From Atrina japonica (taxonomy: Eukaryota > Mollusca > Bivalvia > Pterioida > Pinnidae), in the NCBI GenBank assembly GCA_030159075.1, contig BROG01000244.1, forward strand, positions 62,001-126,000: DNA of 64,000 bases, given 5' to 3'. Under the pieces are notes generated by a model, which saw nothing but the letters and a program-made list of their open reading frames with translations, was not told where the DNA came from and searched no databases. Made by a program: the position numbers and the translations under genes. Below, piece after piece: positions 1 to 10,900 of the stretch. Position 1 is the stretch's first letter, and each line of letters opens with the position of its first letter.

Positions 1-905
1 CAGTGATTGAAGATTTTAGTCATTCATATCAACCAAGACATTAGAACAGTGTAATGACAGTGATTGAAGATTTTAGTCAGACATTAGTGTAATGACAGTG
101 ATTGAAGATTTTAGTCAGGTTCATATCAAGACATTAGAACAGTGTAATGACAGTGATTGAAGATTTTAGTCAGGTTCATATCAACCAAGACATTAGAACA
201 GTGTAATGACAGTGATTGAAGATTTTAGTCAGGTTCATATCAACCAAGACATCATTTCTAGTATAATGACAGTGGAGAGAGATTTTAGCCAGGTTCATAT
301 GAATCAAGACATTAGAATAGTGTAATGACAGTGATTGAAGATTTTAGTCAGGTTCATATCAACCAAGACATTAGAACAGTGTAATGACAGTGATTGAAGA
401 TTTTAGTCAGGTTCATATCAACCAAGACATTAAATGACAGTGATTGAAGATTTTAGTCAGGTTCATATCAACCAAGACATTAGAACAGTGTAATGACAGT
501 GATTGAAGATTTTAGTCAGGTTCATATCAACCAAGACATTAGAACAGTGTAATGACAGTGATTGAAGATTTTAGTCAGGTTCATATCAACCAAGACATTA
601 GAACAGTGTAATGACAGTGATTGAAGATTTTAGTCAGGTTCATATCAACCAAGACATTATTTCTAGTATAATGACAGTGGAGAGAGATTTTAGCCAGGTT
701 CATGTGAATCAAGACATTAGAACAATATAATGACATTGAATGAAGATTTTAGTCAGGTCCATATAAACCAAGACATTAGAACAGTATAATGCCAGTGATT
801 GAAGATTTTAGTTGGGTTCATATGAACCAAGACATTAGAACAGTATAATGCCAGTGAAGAGAAACGAGAGAGATTACAATCAGTTTCATATCAACCAAGA
901 CATCA
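1..905. repeat. Minisatellite, 59-bp unit
   Basis: About 15 head-to-tail copies of a 59-bp unit that begins CAGTGATTGAAGATTTTAG and ends near GAACAGTGTAATGA. Some copies are shortened internally (near 75-120 and 425-445). Two divergent copies carrying TTCTAGTATAATGACAGTGG occur near 250 and 655, about 405 bp apart, which suggests block duplication inside the array. The last copies (from about 715) are more diverged, as expected at an array edge. The array runs off the left end. It probably lies in an intron or the 5' flank of the gene whose exons start at 1980. Confidence 0.95.
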
Positions 906-1089
906 TTTTGACTATTTCCCTTGCATCATATATAATTGTCATCAAAAGTCAATTTTTTATGAGAGCTTCTGTGGGTGAATGATTGTACAGGCTTTAAATT
1001 AACATGACATATGCCTCACAAATTGTTATAACTAACTTTCATTACTTTCACAGAATTTGCCATGAATCATAAAAATCAAGTTCATTGAA

Positions 1090-1390
1090 TAAGAGGTACA
1101 CCAAAACTATATATTAGTAAAACTATATTTTAACTAGATTTTGATGTTACCATTGTGAATTTTAATTATTGATACACCAAAGTTATATATCAGTTGAACC
1201 ATATTTTCCTTGATTTTAATGTTACTGTCACGACTTTTAATTAGTGGTACACCAAATTTATATATCAGTTGAACCATATTTCCTTTGATTTTGATGTTAC
1301 TGTTGTGACTTTCAATTAGAGGTACACCAAAGTTATATATGGGTTGAACCATATTTCCCTTGATTTTGATGTTACTGTTGTGACAATTAG
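1090..1390. repeat. Short tandem array, 75-bp unit
   Basis: About four imperfect copies of a 75-bp unit containing GGTACACCAAAGTTATATAT and TTTGATGTTACTGTTGTGAC. Because 75 is divisible by three, the minus strand stays open for 72 codons with a 25-residue periodicity; this is a by-product of the repeat and not a gene. Confidence 0.85.
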
Positions 1391-1979
1391 AAAATACTTA
1401 TTAGATACTGCTTTATCTGCTTGCCTGTGATAATTGATGCTGTTGCATTTTCAGTAAAATGTATTACTTGTGTGTTTATTCATATTACTAACTGCATTTA
1501 CCACACATTTGATAAAACATTTCAGTGTTTTGTTTATAGATTAGATTTTACCAGATTTTAGTACTATTCTAATGCAGGTCAATTTAAGTCCCATGTTTGA
1601 TAAATTCTCATATGTGTATTTTCATCACACATGCTGTACAAATGCAGTACATTTCTTTTTGGTTAACTATATTTGCATGTGATAATGTTTATACCAGGAG
1701 CAAATCAATACATAATCATATTGATGTCAAATGATATAGGGTCATCAAACAATATTTTGTTACTGTGTTTTACCCTGTAGTTAATATAAGTGACTGGAAC
1801 TAGTGTCCTGTAGATCTTTATTTCATCTGAACATCTATTTTTAGACATTATTCATCTCAAAGTGGACCATTTGATGTCACTTACCTCCAAAGGTCTTCAG
1901 TACACATGTACTAAAAATCTCCTTTTCCCATGAAATATCTCCCTCATGATTTATTCAATAGGAATTTGTTTTATTGCAG
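1391..1979. other. AT-rich non-coding sequence (probable intron)
   Basis: No exon, repeat family or RNA gene was recognised. It ends in a pyrimidine-rich stretch and CAG acceptor at 1977-1979, so at least its right part is intronic to the following gene. Confidence 0.5.
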
Positions 1980-4900
1980 TCGAAGTTCAAGGGAGACCAC
2001 TAACATCTCAATCACAATCTGCGATCAATGTACAACCCAGGAAGAAATCTGCCATTCGCAGGCCAAAAACTACAGGTAGGCCTCTATTAGCAATAGTACA
2101 AATTCTCATCTACAGTAGATCTACTGTGTTTGGGCTAGTGAAATAACTGTTATAAATGTACTATAGTTAAAGTGCTTGTATACAATATGGCAATAATTTT
2201 AGTTTTTCTTTTTGAAACAGATTTTTCAGACCAGAAAAAAATACAAATTCTGTAGGTGCTTTTGTTATTTATAAATCATTTATTTAGACAGGCTGATAGA
2301 TAATTTAATAGTGGCTCATTTATCTATAGGGCGTATAAGGAGTTCAGCCTCAAACAACTATGCATCCGTGAAAGAAGATAACGATTTGTTAGAGAGCAGT
2401 CGATCAACCAAAGAACTAACAAGTAAAATACATGAACATTGGGAACCTGAAAATCACAATCTGAATCAGGGAAAGTTTGTGCGTGGTCAGTCGAAGGCTG
2501 ACGAACCTCCAAGCCTGGATACCTGGTTAACATTTGGAGGTGCTCCGATAGATGAGACCTCCGGGGGAATAATTGATGCTTTTGCTCGTAAGCAATTTTA
2601 ACTTCTGATCTAATTATAGTCACTCTCTGCTTAGACATAATAATACTTAGTATTTGATAATATTCTGCTTCTGTACCAATGCTTTTTTAGTCATTTGTTG
2701 AACACTGAAATCTTTCTATAAATTTTGGAAGATTTATATATATATATATATATATATACATAAGGTATAAAAATGACTCTTTTTAGTTCCTTGCCTGTAG
2801 AGTAAATATGATACTGTTTTAGATCTGTTTGTTAAGTTTCTGCACTTCCATAAAAATCTTTGAAAAGTTGTCTTTCTCGAGATACCACTTTTCCATGACA
2901 TCTTGGAAATTGTCTAAAAAACAGACCATTTTTTTTGGTGTACATGTTATGTAATTACATTGCAGTTTATATTTTTGACCTTGACCTTCATATTCAAAAT
3001 AGTTTATGCCAAGGACATTTCAAAAGACTTTATGAGGAAAAAAATCTGTCTGATTTACTTGTTCAGTGAACTTACATCAGGACTTCTAAAGATGGACATT
3101 TTTCATGTGATAAACTTGATAATACATATTTCTGCATTTGGTAATGAATTTTATTGACAAGATAGTTAGGTTTGTATGGACAGTCATCACACAAAATGAA
3201 CATTTTAAACCTCTGTTTTAGAGTTGTATTGCAGATCAGAAAAGTATTTGCTCTGTCCATTTATTTTTCATATACACATTAAACTTTACAGAAGTTTTAA
3301 TCCTTTATATAAAGAAAATTTAAACAGCCAATTTGTTATGGCTTTTAAAATTGGATAACATTTAAAGGTTTTGATTTGAATTTTTTCTTTTGTACTCATA
3401 TTAAATACATGAATAAAATCATTAATATAAACTCCCAATTTAAGTATGAAGAATATTTACATCTTTACTAAAGAGCCTTGATCAGATTGAAAGGGGTGAA
3501 CAAGACTTTAGTTGGCAAACTGTACAAATTACGAGAGATTAAGTAGCATGTTGAAGTGGTCAGATATGTATTTAACAGAATAACATGCAGTTGTGCAGCT
3601 TTTATTACCATGTGAGGTCAGTTAATGTGACCTTAGGAACAGAAAAAAGTGTTCAAAACCAGGATACATTGAAACAATATCGCTTAAGTAAATACATTAC
3701 ATCTTCGAAGTAAATTTATGATATAAACTAAGCCCTCGATAACAACAAAGGATACAATATAGGTACTTGAAAGTGAAAAATCAAACAGTTTATTGTGAGC
3801 ATTTGAGTAAATATATTTTTTCTTACTTTGAATTTCTTTTTCTTTCTTGTAATTTGTTTCTCCATGACTTTTTATTTATAGATGCTTGTAGATATTTTGT
3901 GTGACATACATCTTTTATTGAATCTGTCACTGTGCTGACAAGCTGTCATTTTGGTACATTTGTTTGAAATGATATATTTTTAATGGATTTAATGATATAT
4001 GTTATAACTTGAATATTGAGTGTATAGAGTGATTTATCTTGTATTTACATGTGACTAATTCACACCATGCTGTTTATGATTTATGTTGATTCTTACTAAA
4101 GTCAGGTACTATTTGTTAAGCATACCCCAAATTTTAACTGTACTTCCATAATAGAAAGAATGTCTGCATAAACGAAGTGTGATATTTATGGACTAAGTTT
4201 TAAGATCAGAATTCAGGACTCATTAGAAGAAAAATATTTCACTTTATGACACTTTTTATAATCATTATCAGTCTGAATATTATTTTAGCCTCAATATTCT
4301 TTTTTTTTTTTTAAGAATTTCGAGACAAAAATGAGTATTACAGTATTGAAGGAGGGGTGGGCAGTCGCATTGCTCAGCAACTACAGAAGGGAGATAAAAT
4401 TCGTATTGGCATAAATGGCCGAATGCAATCACATGACTTGCGCGTTCGACAGTGGAAGAAGTCCATCAAGGAGGATATGTAAGTAAACTGTTAATTACAT
4501 TTCTATCGTTCACTTTTTTTTAATTTGAACTTTTTACTGTCTGTCGGTAAACAGGATAAATTCATGTCAGAAGATTTTATTTCCAACATGAACAAAATAA
4601 ACTGCCGCTTTTTTAAACAATTTTAAAACATTAAGTTTTCTTTCATTTTACTGTTGTTTTATGTTCTGTCCTAAAAAGATCCAATTAAAAAACTTTTGAT
4701 AGACAGGTTTTAGTGTTTGTCATGGTCATTGACCTACTTTTCAAAAATTTTAACCTTGCTTTATCTTTCAAATAATGAGGGATAGGGCTTTGATATTTCA
4801 AATATAGATTTCTTTTGACCCGAGCTTTCATTTGGTGCCTTGACTTTGGACCAAGTAACCTTGACCTTGGAATTTGACCTTCGTTTCAGATACTTTAACC

Positions 4901-7900
4901 TTGGCTATATCTTTAAAACCATGAGAAATAGGGCTTTGAAATTTCATATGTAGATTCTTTATGACCAGAGATTTCATTTGCTACCTTCACTTTTGACTTT
5001 GACCTTGGATTATGACCTACTTTTCAAAACTTTTAGCCTGAGCCAAAGGAATCAAAATATTTACCAATCCATGACCTTAAGTACACCCATTCTGGTGAAC
5101 TTTGTTATCTGACAACTCTTGTTGTTTTTCTTTTTGCTACTTAAGATAATCTACAACACACAGCACACCTTTTAATTGACCCACCCATAACTTCCCATGG
5201 TGGTCAATAGATAATCCAGAGGGCAAATATATACCATCCTGTGCTGTTAAGAGTGATCTAAGAAATTGGCCCTCACCATTCAGCATATGAATGTTGTGGT
5301 TATCAAAATCTGAAATAAAAAGATGGTTGTAAATGTCATGGCAAATATTCCTTGGATAAAACCTGAATTCTGCATTTTTGACATTAGATCCATCATAAGT
5401 GAACTGAAGAACACCATTATAGTCCAGTCCATAGACTACCTGTTGATCATGATGTGCCACACAGTAATCTCCACTGCCATTCTGTGATACTCTCTGAATC
5501 AGGTACTTTTTCACTGGTACATCTGTGTATGTAATGGTATGTAGTTCCTTCCCATCTCTGCTGTATACTACTAGTTTACTGTTACTAGATGTATTGGCAC
5601 ACACTACTATATCCTGGTTGTTTTTACTGATACATATGCCAGTTGGATTGTAGGGCTTTGTATTGATGGTTCGAGTGACCTGCCCGGTTGGTGTCATTAT
5701 CCTGATACATTTTTCAGTATAATCTGTCACCATTATGTCACCTGTTGATATCACAACAAAATGGTACCTGTCAGACTTTGTACCTATAGATTTCATTACT
5801 TGACCCTCAGTATTGACAAGTTTCAGTGTCTCACCAGTGTTGCCTCTGACCCAGGCCTTGTTTGTATTCACAGCAAAGATATCAGCTATCATTATGCCAA
5901 GGTCATGCCTCTGTATACTTTGGACATCTATGACAGGTTCAGTAACTGGGAGTACATCATCTGGGGTCTGACCAGGACAAACAAGTTTCCCTATCTGTTT
6001 AGACATTTGTTCTTTGTCCACTTTACCAGGCAAAAAGGTAGTTAACTGCATGGTAGGGGCTGGTTGTATGTCAAATTGTGTTATACTGGGTTTCTCCTTA
6101 TTGAAACTTATCTGTTCAGAAACAAGATTTGACAGTATATCTTTGCTGGTGGTCATCAGTTGGTCAATCTCTTTTACTGTATCCTGTAATTTCTGTAAAG
6201 TTTTTTCAGACTGCATACTTAGATGTTGATGTTCGTCCTCTGTTTTACTCAGCAAACCATCACACAACTGATCTATTTCATGCTTTAGTTCCTCTCGCTG
6301 TTTGTTGATGTTCATTTTACAAGATGTAATCCTTGTATGACATTTTGCTAAATTTTGTCTTATTCTTGTCTCCTCTGCTTTACACTTTGGTAGATATCTG
6401 GTTTCTAATAGTTTGTGATATTCTTCTATTTCCTTTTGGACATTCTCTATGGCATCAAGAATTTCACATATGTGATGACCTTTGTGTTCAGTTGTAATAC
6501 ATTTGGTGCATACAAGTACCTGACAATCATTACAATGCCAAGAGCAGATGTAAGCTGGATGTGATTTGCATTTCTCTTCAGATAATTGTTTTCTGAGTCC
6601 TTCAAAAATTGGGACAATGTTGTGATTTTTTGATATGCGAGTAAGTTTATGGTTGCTTTTACATGTTGTACACATGTTCCCTTTGCATTCCTGGCAGTAC
6701 CAATCGACATCCTCAGATCTCTCGCATACATCACAAGTGACTGGTGTTTGATAAGTGTTGTAGACAGATCCAGTGGCCATTTTATCTATCTGAAATATAA
6801 CAATTATTGCAGTGTAGAAGAAAGATTCACTGTTTACCTAGACAAAAGATCTACTACTGGACACCCAATACACAAAAATGTAAACACACAGACACACTCA
6901 CATAGATAAACACATACAGAGAGACACAGACACATACACAGAGAGAAACAGACACACACATACGGACAGATTGGAAGACACAAAGACAGACACACACACA
7001 TACATATACACATACAGAGACAGACAGATGGATAGACAGACACACACACATACATATACACATACAGAGACAGACAGATGGATAGACAGACACACACACA
7101 GAGTGAGAGCTTATTGGACTTGAAAATTTCGTAAGTTGAACTATGCATGCAGTGTTCTCACTTTTCAATCTGTTGGTGTGAAAGATCTAGACTAAGATAT
7201 GGTCTTATTTAACATCAAATTTAAATGAAGCATGGTATTTCATTTGATTTAGGTAGCACTTGACTAAGCATACCTGTTTTCTATAGCATGTTCTTTATCT
7301 CTCTGACAACACAATTTCTTGTAGTTCTGTTAATTACATTTAAAGGTGATAAAACTTGAACATAAACATCTACATAATACCATTAGTGTATATACATGAC
7401 AATGAAGTTATCTAAAATAAACTAAAAGTGATATTTTTGGAGAATGAAACCAGGCACATAGCAGAACAAATGGTATAGGCACATATTACAGCTAGGAGTC
7501 ATAGGAATGGCTGGCCATTCAGTGGACATTAAGTCACAAATTAAATGAATTGCAAGCAATTACAAAACTTAGTTTTGCTGTTAAGGTTTTTTTTCAGGGA
7601 GGGGACATATATTGATTAATCATTACCCTCAGGATCTTATTTCTTTTTTCCCTCAAAATAATACATGTATGTAGCCTTATGCCTGTTAGGGTGGTAATTA
7701 CAGCTATGCTCCTGAAGCCATAATTAATACTGAAGCCTATGTCTTATTTAAGGCTTTTTGTTGTTGTCTGGATTGCAAAGGAAATAGGCCCTGCCTGCCT
7801 GTGATATGACTATGTCAATCTGTCTGTAATTCTGCATCAACAATTTTAGATTAGCTATAGCATTTAATTATACTATGGGAAATACAAAGCATCACTTTTT

Positions 7901-10900
7901 GGTCATATACTGCATTTAGTGGGGCATTTTGTTAAGTTGTTAGTTTGTTGGTCTCTAATTTCCCCCTATGTTATTGACCCCTCATGTAGGCCTTCTAATT
8001 ATGACAAATGTATATTGAAACAAGAGCTTTTATCACAGATCAACAAAACAAGTAAAAACAAGAAAGAATTATCTAAACATATGACAATGAATTATCTTAA
8101 TCTGAAGAGGTTTTTCACACAGCCGTAAGCAAGACAACATGAGGAACATGTACTATATACAGTACATTTATATGTAGTACCATTAACCAGTGATGTACTC
8201 AAGTGTAACATGTAATACGCTAAGTTCTAATTCACATTGTTTCACATACATGTCCGCCAGTATACCAGCTGTTGATGAAACCAACTTACCATTCCTGTGT
8301 AAAATCTACAGCTATGATGTATATTAAACTTCCTTTTTGTACCTGAGAAAATCAAGATAAAACACGTCACATCCGTTACTGAATACCATATAATACATGT
8401 ATACAAAATGTAATACATCAGCATTTTACCTAGCATCAACATAGATATAACATGTGTATACAAAATGTAATACATCAGCATTATACCTAGCATCAACATA
8501 GATATAACATGTGTATACAAAATGTAATACATCAACATTATACCTAGCATCAACATAGATATAACATGTGTATACAAAATGTAATACATCAGCATTATAC
8601 CTAGCATCAACATAGATATAACATGTGTATACAAAATGTAATACATCAACATTATACCTAGCATCAACATAGATATAACATGTGTATACAAAATGTAATA
8701 CATCAGCATTTTACTGAGCATTAACATAGATACAAAAAGATTTAAGAGCCTTCATTGAATTGGAGAGAAACAAAGAATAAATACATTTTTAAAAAATATA
8801 AGAATAGAGAAAAAAGATACATGCATTATTTACAACATTTATTTTACACTCAAAACTTTTAAAATGGTGCAAATAGGAGGAAAGAAAGAAAATAAACCCT
8901 CACTAATTTTCTTATGTTAACATTAAAAGACAAAAAAAATTTAAAGAGTTTTTTTTTAAATCCTTTACTATATCTGTGAAAACAGTTCTCTGGAGCAAAT
9001 GTATAATATCAGAACATATTAACAGTTTTAGATTTCTCACCTGGTACCTAAAAGGTCACTTGTACATGTGACCTACCATCATGTCTGACATCCGATTTGC
9101 AGAAATTGAGAAACTTGAAATAAAAACAGTTATAAACCAGATATTAAAGAATAAATCTAATTTTAGAGATTGAGTAATAAAGTGGGCAAATGGGTTAAGA
9201 CTGACCCCTTTTCTGTTTTTACCATTTTATATATACATACTTACTTTTCTGGTAGGATGATATGAATTTGTTTACTCTCCCATTTTTTTACATGACCCAT
9301 CACATTGTAGGACATACCTGGGCCATAAAGTAGTCATTCATTAAACTAGATTTACCACTTTCATAAGACAGTGTGTCTTGTTACAAGATAATACCTTATT
9401 TCCAGAGTTATGCCACTTTGTGAATATTCTTTTTATGGGCAATATAGTGACCATTTGTTGATGTAGGCTCACTATATTTAGTAAATATATACACCTTGAT
9501 AGGATGGAGTGTGACATACCAAAAACTTGTCCCTCTGCACTTTATTTCCAGAGTTATGTCCCCTTTTCAGGTTCACATTATCAGACACAAATACACACCT
9601 TTGTTCTTTACTTGACAAATTTTCCTTGTTCATAGATTTGTATTTTTTGTGACAAACCTGTAAACATGATGTGCTTCAAAGTGGCTTTTGTTCAATGTGT
9701 AATGATTATTATTTTTTTCTACAGAGTAGAGGAAAAAGCTGAAAAGGAAAAAATGGAGAAAATTGTAATACCTTTATGCTGGCAAGACCAAGTGGCAAAT
9801 CCAAAGTCCAAAGTTATCTCCCCAAGACTTCAAAATAACAATGTCCAAAGACCAGTAAGAATTCATCTTAATATACCTCTTTCTTTGTGAACATTATTAT
9901 CCACAATTGCAGTCAGTTCTCAAAGTATTGCCATTCTTGCAATAACACCACATTTTTTCAGAAATGTTTTTCCTGCTGTATAAAATTCTCTTTATAACAA
10001 CAAATTCATTATCATCATCTACCACTCCATTTTTGAAACAAACGTCCATTTCAAAGTGTCAGTTATCTTGATATACTGCCATAGGTGGTGATGGTAAATA
10101 AAGCGTCTAATTGGTCACTAATGATCACCAGTAGAGCCATAGGAGACTAGGTAATTGTAGAAATAAATAAACACGATAATTACTCAATATCAACTGTTGT
10201 CTTGTTTTCTGTTCATTAAAGATATATCTATGATAGTTTGATACCAAAGAATGAAAACTCTATTTTCTTCCCCAAAGGATGTGGGAATTCAATTCATCGC
10301 CAAACTTGATATACCACCATAATATCTAAATAACAAAAGGTGGCGGGTTATTGAGAATTGACTGTACATGGTTCTTTTATTAGCTACACATGAGCTAGTA
10401 AGCTTTAGGAATCCACAAGGACAAAAATTGCCAGGTGGTTTCTTACAGGAGTTATTTCCCCTTTTACATTTTTTTTTCATTATTTTGGGCTATTGTCATG
10501 AAAAATGTAATAGAGAGAAAAAATAAGAAGGGAAAATTTTTTAGTTTGCCAGGAGGCACTTTTGTTCACATGGATGATTTGGGCTGTTTTTGGTTGTTAC
10601 ATGTATCTTGAAAAGTTTGATAGATAGAGAGTAAGTGTAAGCAGCTAAAATGTTTGGCACACAAAGATCTACCAAATAGTCAGTGTAGTGGAAATTGTCT
10701 GGTGGCCCCCTTATGGGATTTATTTCCCCTTTCAAGCAGATTTTTCACAAGTTTTTCTGTTTTAGCCATTATCTTAAAAAGTATAATAGATAGAAAGAAA
10801 GTGCATAAAGGGAAAATGTTTGGCATAGAAAGGTCTACAAAATTGTCAACAGGGGGAAATTGTCAGGTGGACCGTTATTTGTTATTTCCTCTTTTATATT

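Noticed and set aside
1..905. CRISPR-like array
   Set aside because: Direct head-to-tail repeats without unique spacers in a eukaryotic, intron-rich sequence; it is a minisatellite.
6834..7168. Cys/Val-rich minus-strand frames
   Set aside because: Translation of a CA/GACA repeat upstream of the TRIM gene.
8242..8727. 161-codon minus-strand frame
   Set aside because: Periodic with the 57-bp minisatellite; no homology or splice context.
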